Positions 44,401 to 47,837 of a stretch of DNA of 64,000 nucleotides are shown here, one piece after another. The position numbers and the translations under genes are program-made. This stretch comes from Undaria pinnatifida. Its lineage: Eukaryota; Sar; Phaeophyceae; Laminariales; Alariaceae. Under the pieces are notes generated by a model. That model had not been told where the DNA came from and did no database searches. It worked only from the letters and a program-made list of their open reading frames with translations. How positions within the stretch are numbered: position 1 is the first letter of the stretch; each line of letters opens with the position of its first letter. Where the stretch lies: NCBI GenBank assembly GCA_012845835.1, contig JABAKD010000002.1, positions 7,620,603 to 7,684,602 on the forward strand, written 5' to 3'.

Positions 44401-45548
44401 CCGATACCGCCGCGCATGTTGCAGAAACCTCAAACCCACTGGATTTCATGATAGACCCAGCGCACGGATCCGTTTTGAATTACACCCAAGGTTTTGGTGA
44501 CGAACGAATAAAAACTACAGCCCGTGGTCCCTCGATATTGCGGTGCCTTGCCAGATGACAATATAGCCGCACTAAAGTGGGACCCCGCACTATCCCGGGG
44601 TGGTGCAGTACACTGTAACACGAGGTCGCGACAACTCCAACACACCGAGGACGAAGACGGTGAACCCCCCGGCGTTACAAGGAGTTACAAGGATTTGTTT
44701 GGGTAAGCTACTGGTCAACCTTTTGCAAGTGGTCAAACGGACTAATACCCCACTAACACCTTAACACCGGGTCGATACCGCCCCGCGTGTTGTGCAAACC
44801 TCAACCCACTGGCTGATTCCATTCATTGCCGGTTGGAGCTCACAGAGCCAGCGTGCGGACTCCTTTCGAATTGCAGCCACATGTTGGGCGTTGTTGACGA
44901 ACGACTAAGAACTACGGCCGGTGTTTGTGTCCCTCGATAGTGCGTCGCCTTGCCAGGTGATAACAACCGCACTAAAGTGGCATTATCCCGGGGTGGCGCG
45001 GTACACTTTTAACACGGGGGTCGTGAAAAACGAACTTCACCGCACTAAAATGGACCCCCGCACTAAAACGTACCGCACTAACGCGGGACCCCGGTAGCGT
45101 CGGACTCGTGCTACGATAAAGGTATGAAGGTATACCACTTTTTGACGAAAAAAATAAATCTGACTGACGTGGATCCTCAACTCAAAATCGTCGGAACGCC
45201 ATTCTTAATTGTGCAAAGTGTCGTTTTCTATCGTTTGGAATAGTCAATATTGCTTTGTCAAATGATGGTGTTGTATACCTGGGGCACTGCGGTTTTGTTC
45301 ATCGGATTGGACTTTCTGCTTGCTCGAATCGTTTTTTCGGGTGAGGACATGGAGCTCCCCAACTGAGGAGCTTCGGAGAAAAAAATAATAATGCACCTCT
45401 GCCGTGCGATGTGTCTTCGGGATGAAAGGACTTAACTAACCTTGTCCTTCCGAACGTGTCTTCTCGTTGCTCCCGCCAGCCTCCCCTCATCGTACTCCGC
45501 GACCTCGTTGATGTTTCCCTCATAAGCGGTCCCGCACGCCGAGCACAC
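20170..45548 (-). CDS. TAF1B: TAF1B/Rrn7-like RNA polymerase I core-factor gene, whole span
   Basis: Ten exons are placed on the minus strand: 45548-45441, 43897-43823, 43104-42959, 41689-41449, 40900-40769, 34630-34505, one 44-50 nt exon (best candidate 29410-29364), 24278-23062, 22557-21955, 20499-20170. All joins between adjacent placed exons keep frame. Order and motifs follow TAF1B: zinc ribbon, KG-W helix, first cyclin fold, second cyclin fold with VHAMALVVAAAKG, and a basic C terminus. In known systems this protein is the TFIIB-like subunit of the core factor at the rDNA promoter, acting in the nucleolus. The first exon(s) and one exon (length 3n+2) between 34505 and 29410 are missing. 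Decayed exon copies and inserted transposons fill the introns, so the locus may be active or degenerating. Confidence 0.7.
20560..21330 (-). repeat. Tandem decayed copies of the last TAF1B exon boundary
   Basis: About six units spaced 100-290 bp share AACGGCGTTTTTGGGAAGG-like intron sequence followed on the minus strand by an exon-like piece. Examples read NPSLLLEKAKERDGLL (near 20615-20665) and ELDGLLMSQ (near 20840-20870). Only the copy at 20499 has a long open continuation. 21090-21250 also carries AAGGCGG motifs of the 190-bp MITE family. Confidence 0.7.
21620..21890 (-). pseudogene. Two decayed copies of the HPAYELL exon end
   Basis: Copy at about 21785-21885 reads VYDPEDLIIRFRPAYEIL and copy at about 21625-21705 reads SISRFHPAYELLLEACSSYL after a one-base deletion. 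Both match the 3' end of the exon at 21955-22557 (YDPQDSISRFHPAYELL) and sit between long C-runs. The donor is kept only weakly (GTAGAG; ATACAT). They look like tandem exon duplicates no longer constrained. Confidence 0.7.
21955..22557 (-). CDS. TAF1B: TAF1B-like gene, exon with AT-hook and HPAYELL
   Basis: Acceptor CATCTTCAG, then IEKRRLESS; donor CTAGAG/GTATGTATG. 603 nt, phase 0 at both ends. Order: Gly/Val-rich run coded by a (CCA)n microsatellite, VVIGDGLGYFVREEALREK, an AT-hook-like KRGRPRKSRGR, Glu/Gln-rich run, YDPQDSISRFHPAYELL and EACSFYLE. The last part aligns with the helix preceding LLHEE in TAF1B. The Gly-run and AT-hook stretch are an insertion not usual in the family. Upstream frame through the GGACA repeat is intronic. 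Confidence 0.65.
22598..22762. repeat. (GGACA)n pentanucleotide microsatellite
   Basis: More than 25 units of GGACA with variants such as GGGACA and GGGGCA. The minus-strand CPVLS repeat frame is a consequence. Confidence 0.95.
22775..22985 (+). repeat. GGGTC-rich repeat family G, copy 2
   Basis: Opens CACGGGTCATGACCCGGCCC and closes GATCTGACCCGTGAAAATCC, matching 6376-6510 and 27375-27570. It lies in the intron between the 24278-23062 and 22557-21955 exons. Confidence 0.85.
23062..24278 (-). CDS. TAF1B: TAF1B-like gene, long exon with second cyclin fold
   Basis: Acceptor ACGGCTGCAG; donor GCGAAAGAG/GTAAGCTG. 1217 nt: two bases complete the previous codon, then 405 codons to a phase-0 end. 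Order: Asp/Gly-rich and Ser-rich low-complexity stretches, basic NDKRRAREKLRRF, then SPVHAMALVVAAAKGCPDWA, a Gly/Val run from a (CCA)n microsatellite, and PEELRLLLRGRLPDYLRYV to the end LSPMLEGFAKE. The VHAMALVVAAAKG part matches the QAVAIIVVVLK helix of TAF1B. Large low-complexity insertions make it much longer than the animal counterpart. Confidence 0.65.
24490..25070. repeat. (CAACAC/CCACCA)n minisatellite, block 1
   Basis: Repeats of CACCAACA and CCACCAC with a C-run at 24790-24806. 24895-25010 repeats ACCAACCATCACCAAC. It lies in the intron between the 44-50 nt exon array and the exon at 24278. Confidence 0.9.
25075..25251 (-). pseudogene. Copy of the 47-nt exon split by a SINE
   Basis: Minus-strand ATTCGGGAAGGGAGTGG...GGGAATATT (right part, to 25251) and TTGCGCCAG/GTAGGATG (left part, from 25075) flank the SINE at 25084-25211. 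Removing the SINE and one AAT duplication gives a 47-nt exon ending GNIAP, like its neighbours. The acceptor AG has changed to AA. Confidence 0.7.
25084..25211 (-). mobile_element. SINE-like retroposon copy 3, inside an exon copy
   Basis: T-run, ATCCTCCGGCGGATGGGG, AAGCTTTAGCTCACC, ending GCTAGCTGGC. The flanks suggest an AAT target duplication. It is shorter at the outer end than copies 1 and 2, which continue CGCACCCTTCGG, as expected for 5' truncation. Confidence 0.8.
25421..25467 (-). CDS. Copy of the 44-50 nt TAF1B-like exon (47 nt)
   Basis: Reads VGKEVVLLKGEKIAP and ends at donor CCAG/GTAGGG. Length 47 (3n+2). G-runs replace a clear acceptor, so whether it is spliced is uncertain. Confidence 0.45.
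25470..25535. repeat. C-runs
   Basis: Two C homopolymer runs (about 25467-25480 and 25493-25508) between exon copies. Confidence 0.9.
25542..25591 (-). pseudogene. Copy of the 44-50 nt exon (50 nt, donor lost)
   Basis: Reads FGERAVVVLGGKNIAP. Length 50, one codon more than its 47-nt neighbours. The donor is GAAGGA instead of GTAGGG, so it can probably no longer be spliced. Confidence 0.55.
25881..25953 (-). pseudogene. tRNA-like pseudogene
   Basis: 73 nt on the minus strand. The D arm is perfect (GTCT/AGAC around AACGGAT) and the T arm is nearly so (GCGGG TTCGAAT CCCGG). The acceptor strands GACTCAG and TATCCCC do not pair, and the anticodon stem is broken around CTTCTGA. The broken stems and neighbouring A-box repeats (25955-26050) argue for a decayed tRNA or tRNA-derived SINE head. 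A read anticodon (UCU or CUG) would be a guess. Confidence 0.55.
26077..26123 (-). CDS. Copy of the 44-50 nt TAF1B-like exon (47 nt)
   Basis: GTCGAG acceptor side, then LGKGMVMEDGNNIAS, donor GTGTGA. Length 47. Frame is open and the motif (F/L)GKG...NNIA is kept. Confidence 0.45.
26460..27010. repeat. (CAACACCAACCACCA)n minisatellite, block 2
   Basis: About 550 bases of 6- and 15-base permutations of CCACCAACACCAAC. All six frames stay open for long stretches. None is a gene. Confidence 0.95.
27030..27330 (-). repeat. Diverged copies of the 44-50 nt exon region
   Basis: Near 27010-27058 and 27190-27235 the plus strand reads CCCTCGACATCGCA then (TTCC/CCCG)AACTTCAACGG, followed by GGTTAA(A/G)GGGT(G/A)GCAGAC. 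These are two similar modules with the intron side of the exon array but a changed exon core. Frames are not conserved. Confidence 0.5.
27375..27570 (+). repeat. GGGTC-rich repeat family G, copy 3
   Basis: Opens TTTTCATGGGTCAAGACCCG and matches the other copies through CGAGGTTTCCAAAAACTTGC and CACGGATCGGGTCAGG. Confidence 0.8.
27695..27738 (-). pseudogene. Copy of the 44-50 nt exon with in-frame stop
   Basis: 44 nt from the CTAAG acceptor side to donor CCAG/GTATAA. In the frame used by the other copies it has a TAG as third complete codon, so it is a dead copy. Confidence 0.55.
27935..28142 (+). repeat. Dispersed repeat family A, copy 5
   Basis: Direct orientation, with GATGCAGCTCACCCTTCATG and GACTACGGCTATGCACGAAG. 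Open frame TLHAARRTS is the same as in copies 1 and 2. Confidence 0.85.
28296..28339 (-). CDS. Copy of the 44-50 nt TAF1B-like exon (44 nt)
   Basis: Acceptor GTTGAG, then FGKGEVVKEGDDVP, donor CCTG/GTATCT. Length 44, one codon shorter than the 47-nt copies and still 3n+2. Confidence 0.5.
28426..28560 (-). mobile_element. SINE-like retroposon copy 4 (diverged)
   Basis: T-rich start, ATCCTCCGGCGGATTGGG, CTCAAGCTCACCACAC and ACACGTCGTGTGTCAGTTAA. It has an extra ATACCATGGTATACCGTAC insertion relative to other copies. Confidence 0.7.
28605..28800. repeat. Two tandem units related to the TTAA MITE
   Basis: GGGTTATAACCCTTTT(C/A)GCACCG(T/C)AGTCCCG occurs twice (about 28612 and 28690), each followed by GGGGA(C/A)AAAA and ACTTGGA. 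Units are about 80 bp. 28797-28875 also has a short direct repeat with AATCGTCGGAACTTCAC. Confidence 0.75.
28870..29053. mobile_element. Partial MITE of the GACGCGTGCTACG family
   Basis: Aligns with the right half of the adjoining MITE at 29056-29343: ATCGAATACGAGC...CCAAAATCAG, CTCAG, GGCGTACCTCTACCGAAGCG. Confidence 0.55.
29056..29343. mobile_element. ~290-bp MITE, TIR GACGCGTGCTACGATA
   Basis: Left end GACGCGTGCTACGATAAAAG and right end GCACCTCTACTGCAGCGTTCGTC are inverted with mismatches. Core TTCTGAACGACGCGGCTCC and GGAGAAATAAATAA recurs in the copies at 40325-40613, 45103-45412, 47935-48214 and 51683-52040. A possible GAAT duplication flanks this copy. No coding capacity. Confidence 0.75.
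29364..29410 (-). CDS. TAF1B: TAF1B-like gene, 47-nt exon (best copy)
   Basis: GCTAAG acceptor side, then FGKGVTLAGEGNNVA, ending with one base of the next codon at GCAG/GTGTGT. That base plus TT from the exon starting at 24278 completes a Val codon, so the join is in frame. It is chosen as best candidate because both splice sites and the frame are intact. Copies at 28296, 26077 and 25421 are alternatives. I do not recognise a TAF1B motif in this piece; membership rests on position and phase. Confidence 0.5.
29595..30065. repeat. (GGGA)n microsatellite, ~470 bp
   Basis: Nearly pure GGGA with a few one-base slips (29779, 29875-29882, 29925, 30021). Long REGG / SLPP frames on both strands are artefacts. 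Confidence 0.98.
30066..31516. other. No convincing gene; one perfect hairpin
   Basis: A minus-strand Lys/Arg/Glu-rich frame at 30230-30481 has no support as a gene. At 31199-31233, TATGCACTTGGGC and GCCCAAGTGCATA form a perfect 13-bp stem with an 8-base loop. The rest is unremarkable intronic sequence. Confidence 0.55.
31517..32944 (+). repeat. OTU-gene duplication, unit 1 (interrupted)
   Basis: 31517-31581 plus 32514-32944 matches 33111-33594 almost base for base, from TTACTGTGAGTTCTCCCTC to GGAGCAAATCAAG. The 932-bp element at 31582-32513 interrupts unit 1. Confidence 0.92.
31582..32513. mobile_element. 932-bp Tigger-like non-autonomous element at TA
   Basis: Ends CAGTAGGGCTCCCGGTTTAG and, inverted, CAGTAGGGGTCCCGGTTTAG, flanked by TA on both sides. 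Subterminal TTTAGCGGTT repeats occur at both ends. The undisturbed site CCTGTATAAAGAG is visible at 33160-33172, proving insertion with TA duplication. Inside, 31876-31951 codes SFLAAHASRPARQTDIRAMF, matching the transposase C terminus coded at 39288-39344 (EAHASKPTRQTDVRAYF). It is therefore a deletion derivative of a related transposon. Confidence 0.93.
32557..32997 (+). pseudogene. Truncated OTU-domain copy
   Basis: 146 codons. The first ~128 match the intact gene downstream, with one codon missing (TN for TTN) and one extra Ile. After ILAGANQ at 32944 the sequence changes to unrelated residues and stops. It keeps the Asp-Gly-Ala-Cys box but lacks the helix ATNVELVAATQLYG and the catalytic His. 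Its upstream region is displaced by the 932-bp insertion. Translation is possible, but protease function is not expected. Confidence 0.8.
33111..33594 (+). repeat. OTU-gene duplication, unit 2
   Basis: Second copy of the unit described at 31517, with the transposon target site still empty. 166 bp of unrelated sequence (32945-33110) separates the units. Confidence 0.9.
33160..33182 (+). promoter_or_regulatory. Possible TATA element of the OTU gene
   Basis: TATAAAGAGATATAAAG lies about 27-43 bases before the ATG. The Tigger-like insertion in the duplicate copy falls in the same TATA. Motif match only. Confidence 0.35.
33207..33857 (+). CDS. OTU-domain cysteine protease-like protein, 216 aa
   Basis: A single open frame from ATG 33207. 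Residues 1-63 are Ser/Asn/Asp-rich linker. The OTU domain follows: GDGACLLRCISRR with Asp73 and Cys76, SGFNTFHDSILAGA, then ATNVELVAATQLYGVDFRI and the end SFHYASLRY with His206. These are the conserved blocks of the OTU family, which usually cleaves ubiquitin from proteins. Length fits a minimal OTU protein. TATAAAGAGATATAAAG at 33164-33180 may be a TATA element. It lies within an intron of the minus-strand TAF1B-like gene. OTU domains also occur in transposons, and the source here is unknown. Confidence 0.88.
   Translation: MCTQQTISATNIGISARGKILDTENTQQIDTTNDSSNSSDSSTNPSDSENDQDNNSGNNNNSSQWSIIPEIGDGACLLRCISRRVHNNPALHHIVRAHIIAHITTNLYTVIPGSGFNTFHDSILAGANQELVEVAGSQPTTYSSVEEYLHFMSQPYAYATNVELVAATQLYGVDFRITYHTEPQQYPNPPPPKVCDILLYYPHSFHYASLRYKPSA
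33858..34504. other. No gene seen
   Basis: Follows the OTU stop. A 23-bp direct repeat with GCGAAACTCGTCCGAGGGGG lies at about 34149-34195. The expected missing TAF1B exon was sought here on the minus strand and not found. Confidence 0.5.
34505..34630 (-). CDS. TAF1B: TAF1B-like gene, RLPPSV exon
   Basis: Acceptor GTGTTTTTTGCAG, donor GGGCTGGAG/GTAGGTCG. 126 nt, 42 codons, phase 0 at both ends. Reads RLPPSVSAGLGVARSFF, VPRSVPSSDQVARLADR and TAGLLGLE. Joined after the 40769-40900 exon it gives LPYMACLT-RLPPSV, matching the IPYINAFQHFPEQM region and following helix of TAF1B. Confidence 0.72.
34806..35700 (-). pseudogene. Decayed tandem copies of the first cyclin-fold exon
   Basis: Three exon-like pieces. 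Near 34806-34915: FKPINHVLKEKACTLF then RSPLLMVVDVVRWI. Near 35160-35255: FKPANHIPKEKVAALF, then frame lost. Near 35585-35690: VVVGVAGWTRDGYFAFC. Their flanking intron sequence, with (G/C)AATTGTCCCGCA and CATAAACCA(C/T)CACCGTG, is also duplicated and matches 40690-40790. They sit between the intact exons at 40769 and 34630 and contain stops or shifts. Confidence 0.65.
35933..36166. repeat. 56-60-bp tandem repeat, 4 copies
   Basis: Units begin GCTTTGGTGTATACC at 35933, 35989, 36045 and 36103 and contain GGCGATATGAA(T/A/C)CCCC. The array ends 14 bases before the Tigger-like element. Confidence 0.93.
36180..40153 (+). mobile_element. Tigger/pogo-like DNA transposon, 3974 bp
   Basis: Terminal inverted repeats CAGTAGGTGGCCCTATATAG and (inverted) CAATAGGTAGCCCTATATAG extend to 27 bp with two mismatches, flanked by TA on both sides. 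Subterminal ATAGTGCGGGT motifs repeat near both ends (36196-36360, 40080-40140). It carries a three-exon DDE transposase gene. Target TA, CAGT-type ends and the transposase family agree on the pogo/Tigger group. It is inserted in an intron of the TAF1B-like gene. Confidence 0.93.
36637..39347 (+). pseudogene. Tigger/pogo-like DDE transposase, 3 exons, two frameshifts
   Basis: Exon 1 (36637-36978) has a Psq/CENP-B-type helix-turn-helix: RLTLAQKMEALPDLD, TQETVADKFKCGVRTIQ. Intron 36979-37544. Exon 2 (37545-38516) has the second DNA-binding part (VDAIVLDLFEKARIG, VLHGEAGSVN) and the catalytic core: FSVDETG, LLMDGCSSH, SVHQPMDMGII (DDD). Intron 38517-38728 joins AR-CWIKAKTLP. Exon 3 (38729-39347) is acidic and ends RQTDVRAYFDA. 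All introns are GT-AG. One-base losses near 37710 (before WFRNFVQRQ) and 37909 (before TKEDRKTARG) break exon 2, so no full protein of about 640 aa can be made. Confidence 0.9.
40325..40613. mobile_element. MITE, GACGCGTGCTACG family
   Basis: Left end GACGCGTGCCACGATAGAGG and right end CTTCTATCGTAGCACGCGGC are inverted. The core GTCGAGACTCCTTAACC and TTTTTGGGAGAGGGCTTGAG match the copy at 29056. Confidence 0.8.
40769..40900 (-). CDS. TAF1B: TAF1B-like gene, first cyclin-fold exon
   Basis: Acceptor GTTTTTTGTTCAG, donor CTCACG/GTGAGCATG. 132 nt, 44 codons, phase 0 at both ends. Reads PPVSMPLIPAMLYVCARWL, then RSPLLVVDVVRWIRDGSLPY and MACLT. It aligns with TAF1B TLAFCYLSLLWQREAITLSD and LLRFVEEDHIPY. 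This is the most recognisable part of the gene. Its first 30 bases are duplicated just upstream at about 40955-40983. Confidence 0.78.
40985..41165. repeat. Trinucleotide (ACT/GCT/ACC)n tract
   Basis: Imperfect CTA/CTG/CCA repeats in the intron between the exons at 41449 and 40900. Confidence 0.9.
41218..41350 (-). pseudogene. Partial copy of the charged TAF1B exon
   Basis: Reads TMGPINMGERELLEPRR and VIRTARGNPYYLV with donor CTTGTG/GTGAGG, matching the end of the 41449-41689 exon. The first half of the exon is absent. The donor is still good, so it could be a competing exon end. Confidence 0.7.
41449..41689 (-). CDS. TAF1B: TAF1B-like gene, charged exon before first cyclin fold
   Basis: Acceptor CAATGCCGTAG, donor CTTGTG/GTGAGG. 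241 nt: one base completes an Arg codon from the 42959 exon, then 80 codons to phase 0. Reads THVELQNLRARARIEYPED, GKRRWQQRRKMGPINVDE, RELLEYGRGIVRWGQ and REIPGYLV, then joins PPVSMPL. A diverged copy of its start lies near 41960-42035. Confidence 0.62.
41960..42060 (-). pseudogene. Diverged copy of the charged exon start
   Basis: Acceptor AACCAGCAG followed by GACTAACATCCAATTTGATC, parallel to GACCCACGTAGAACTCC of the intact exon. Reads TNIQFDHLKARVGMKHR in the same frame, then diverges. Confidence 0.55.
42130..42590. other. No gene seen; A-rich then pyrimidine-rich intron sequence
   Basis: 42140-42265 is A-rich. 42265-42590 is CT-rich with C-runs. A Leu/Ser frame results from composition. 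Confidence 0.5.
42597..42690 (-). pseudogene. Copy of the VWFSYL exon end
   Basis: Reads GFPNLEHLMLPVS and FALRTTV up to donor CTGTAG/GTTAGG, parallel to WFSYLERLTLPVS of the exon at 42959. The upstream half is replaced by repeat sequence. Confidence 0.6.
42715..42950. repeat. C-runs and CCT-rich tract
   Basis: Several C homopolymers (42717-42732, 42748-42758, 42849-42860, 42890-42913) in an intron. Confidence 0.9.
42959..43104 (-). CDS. TAF1B: TAF1B-like gene, VWFSYL exon
   Basis: Acceptor CACCTCGGACAG, donor CTTTAG/GTGGGA. 146 nt, starts phase 0 and leaves two bases for the Arg codon completed by the 41689 exon. Reads AFCSVAALSEEAAAEMKR, TAGDVWFSYLERLTLPVS, then a Gly-rich end and RVRNDF. 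The VWFSYL segment corresponds to NFWKRYL after the first helices of TAF1B. Confidence 0.68.
43285..43500. repeat. (CCCCA)n pentanucleotide array
   Basis: About 40 imperfect CCCCA/CCCAA units. Minus-strand GWGGVG frames are artefacts. Confidence 0.95.
43823..43897 (-). CDS. TAF1B: TAF1B-like gene, KG-W helix exon
   Basis: Acceptor TTCTGTTCACGAG, donor GCAGGG/GTAGGG. 75 nt, 25 codons, phase 0 at both ends: GHWEREACRRALQLAFLHK. Joined after RRHVRKDK it gives KDK-GHWEREACRRALQ, parallel to EKGWDWYVCEGFQYIL of animal TAF1B. A copy lies at 44087-44180. Confidence 0.7.
44087..44180 (-). pseudogene. Copy of the KG-W helix exon
   Basis: Reads DTRACLRAFQLAFLDNVK in the same frame, with a GC-type donor (AAG/GCAAGC) and no W. 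Sequence upstream codes KMVDSKGRAIAF. The phase does not fit the zinc-ribbon exon if the AG at 44140 is used. Confidence 0.55.
44350..45060. repeat. ~290-bp direct repeat pair with CCGCACTAAAGTGG motifs
   Basis: 44385-44640 and 44768-45025 align: CGATACCGCC, CTCAA(A)CCCACTGG, GACGAACGA, TCCCTCGATA, GCCTTGCCAG, CCGCACTAAAGTGG, TATCCCGGGGTGG. The CGCACTA-type motifs resemble subterminal repeats of the Tigger-like elements, so these may be non-autonomous relatives. Ends are not clear. Confidence 0.65.
45103..45412. mobile_element. MITE, GACGCGTGCTACG family (decayed right end)
   Basis: Left end GACTCGTGCTACGATAAAGG, core GACGTGGATCCTCAACTC and TCGTTTTTTCGGGTGAGG, right end near TGCACCTCTGCCGTGCGATG. 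Confidence 0.7.
45441..45548 (-). CDS. TAF1B: TAF1B-like gene, zinc-ribbon half exon (intact copy)
   Basis: Acceptor GTTTCGAAG, donor GACAAG/GTTAGT. 108 nt, 36 codons, phase 0. Reads VCSACGTAYEGNINEVAEYD then EGRLAGATRRHVRKDK. The Cys-x2-Cys pair and following acidic stretch fit the second half of the TAF1B/Rrn7 zinc ribbon (YYCTSCHNVTERYQEV in human). The first half should be in an upstream exon that I could not place. Two other copies have lost the second Cys. Confidence 0.68.
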
Positions 45549-45914
45549 CTTCGAAACGGAAAAAAAAAAACGATTTGAATTGCAGATTTGGTCTCGTTTC
45601 TCAGTTTTTCAGATTATTTTTTTAGCTTTGGCTTCGGTTCACAATTTCAATTTGATTTTTTTAATTTTGAGCGTCAAATTTGGCCTTCAGTTTTGGTCTG
45701 CAGTTTAGGGTTCGGTTCCAGTGTCGTTTTCGTTGCTCAGTTTTCCGATTTCCATCGGTTTCAGTTTCGGTTTTTAGTGACGGTTCTCAGTTTTTCGATT
45801 TCAGTTTGAATTGTCAGTATCGGCCCTGAGTTTCGGATTCGGTTTTCAGTTTCGGTTTTCAGGCTCGGTGTCGGTTTTCGGTTCTAGATTCGGTTTCAGT
45901 GATCCGTTCGGAGA

Positions 45915-45995
45915 CTACCCTCATCGTACTCCGCGACCTCGTTGATGATGCCCTCGTAAGCTGTCCCGTACGCCGAGTACATTCCAAGTGAAGTA
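45915..45995 (-). pseudogene. Zinc-ribbon exon copy, cysteines lost
   Basis: Reads YSAYGTAYEGIINEVAEYDEG: both Cys of the CxxC are Tyr. The rest is well kept, so the duplication is not very old. Confidence 0.75.
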
Positions 45996-46307
45996 TCGGA
46001 CACGGATTCCGTTTGGATGACAGTTTCGGATTCGGTTTTCATCTTCGGATTCGGCTTGGATGCAGCTAAGGTTTCGGCTCTCAGTTTCGGTTTTCATTTT
46101 TGGTTTCCGGTTCGGTTCTAAAATTCAGTTTGGGTCTGGAATACTCGAAATTTGGCTTCGTTCTGGATTGCAGATTCAATTTCGGTCCTCAGCCGGTTCT
46201 CAGTTTCAGTGTCGGTCTTGAGGCTTGGAACCGGCTTCGGTTTCGGTTCCGGGACCCAGATTCATCGCTTTCAGTTTCGGTTTTGGTTCGGTTTCGGCTG
46301 TCATTTT

Positions 46308-46392
46308 TAAGCCTCTTCTTGTTGTACGCCGCGACTTCGTTGATGCTCCCCTCATAAAAGGTCCCCCACACCGAGCACACTTTCCAAGCGGT
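46308..46392 (-). pseudogene. Zinc-ribbon exon copy, second cysteine lost
   Basis: Reads VCSVWGTFYEGSINEVAAYN then KKRL. The second Cys is Trp. Confidence 0.75.
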
Positions 46393-46749
46393 TACGGATT
46401 CCGTTTGGATTGCAGTTTAGGTCTCGTTTCTCACACTCGTTTTTGATATTCGGAGTCACATTCGGTTTTTAGCTTCAGCTTTGGTTTTCAAGTTCGGGTT
46501 TCAGTTTCGGTATAGGTACCAGTTTTGATTTCATGTCGAAATTGGTTTGGTTGCGTTGATTTCAGGTCGAAATTGGTTTGGTTGCGTTGCGGTTCCGGAT
46601 TGAATTGGTGCTCATTTGGAGTGTTTGCGACACTGTTTTTAGAAGTTTTACCTTTCCTTCCGCTGAAAAAAAAAAGTGAATTGTCTTCCCACCAATATTT
46701 AGGTGTTGTTCGCGATAGAGGTAAAAACGATCCTGCCGACGGCGCCTCC

Positions 46750-47310
46750 CAAAAGTGAGGAGGGGCGTGGGGATGCACGGGCGGCAACGCGGCAAACCAA
46801 AAACAAGAACCAAAACCAAAACTACAGCGTTCCAGGTACGTACGAGTAGCGGCGGCAGCCCAGGAACGACGCACAAACAGCTAACCACAGCAGCGCCGCA
46901 CGCTGCCATTCCACGACCGCAAGCAGCAGCAGCACAGCCGGCGGCAGCACAGCTAGCGGCAGCATAGATGGCGGCAACTAGCGTCCGCACAGCTGGCGGC
47001 AGCTAGCGGCAGCATCAGCCTGAGCAACAAAAACAAACAGCATCAGCACCACCACGAGCAGCAGCAGCAACAGTTCCCATTCTCGGCATTTTTTGTCGAT
47101 TTCGGGACCGACTAGTCTTCTCGTCGCTGCTGCTGCTGCTGCTGTTGCTGCGCTCAGCATACGTGCGCCACCGAGCCGGCGCGCGCTGCTCCGAGCACGC
47201 CCGGCGCCCCCACATATAGACCGTGGCGGCACGCCGCCGCCACCGCTGCTGCTGCTGCTGCTGCTGCTGTGCTTCCGCTGCTGCTGCTGCTTTCCGCAGC
47301 ATCGTGGAAT
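46750..47310. repeat. GC-rich triplet and GGCAGC repeats
   Basis: 46900-47010 repeats GGCAGCxxAGC(T/A)AGC. 47110-47160 and 47240-47300 are (CTG)n. Poly-Ala/Cys frames are artefacts. The first TAF1B exon may lie in this area, but no frame with a CxxC half-ribbon and splice sites was convincing. Confidence 0.8.
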
Positions 47311-47837
47311 TACACGAACGAGCTGTCATCACGCTGTCACGAGAACGAGTACGAGTAGCCCATTCTAGAACGACGCATCCTGACACCTACCTAGCGGGCG
47401 AGGGCGTACCGTAGAACCGGGCCGCCTGCCGTCCGCCGGCGGCCCGCGGGCACAACCCAACGCCACTCGTCCACGTCATACTCCAGCGACACCTCTCGAG
47501 CGTCTGTGCTCCCAGCGGTTGTCGTGTTGTGCATACAGCAAGCAGCGCAGGTGGTGCGTGCGAAGCATGGAAGATGCTCGGTGTTTATATCCCAATGGTA
47601 CGGAGCGCAAAAACGTACCGTGCATTTCGTCAAGTTCCTACCTCCGCTTAAATACGTTTTCGCCCGTTTTTCAGGAATTTACCTCAAATCCTACTTTCGG
47701 TGTTTTTTTTCTGGGGGGGAAAGGACAATTTCTAAAAACAGACTTTTTTGCAAAACACTTCATGTTCCGCTCAATCTTCGGCTTCAGGTCCAGTGCCAGT
47801 TCCAGTTGCACGGCTGTCTTCATTTCCATCACATTAG

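Larger units (their letters stand above)
45590..46580. repeat. Degenerate TTTCGGTTTTCAG minisatellite, ~1 kb
   Basis: Recurring CAGTTTCGGTTTTCAG and CGGATTCGGTT units of about 18 bases. It surrounds two decayed exon copies. Confidence 0.9.

Noticed and set aside
46750..46900. First half of the TAF1B zinc ribbon (CRPC...DRFYLYRE on the minus strand)
   Set aside because: It has a CxxC, but the phase, donor and spacing to the 45548 exon do not fit clearly, so it was not annotated as an exon.
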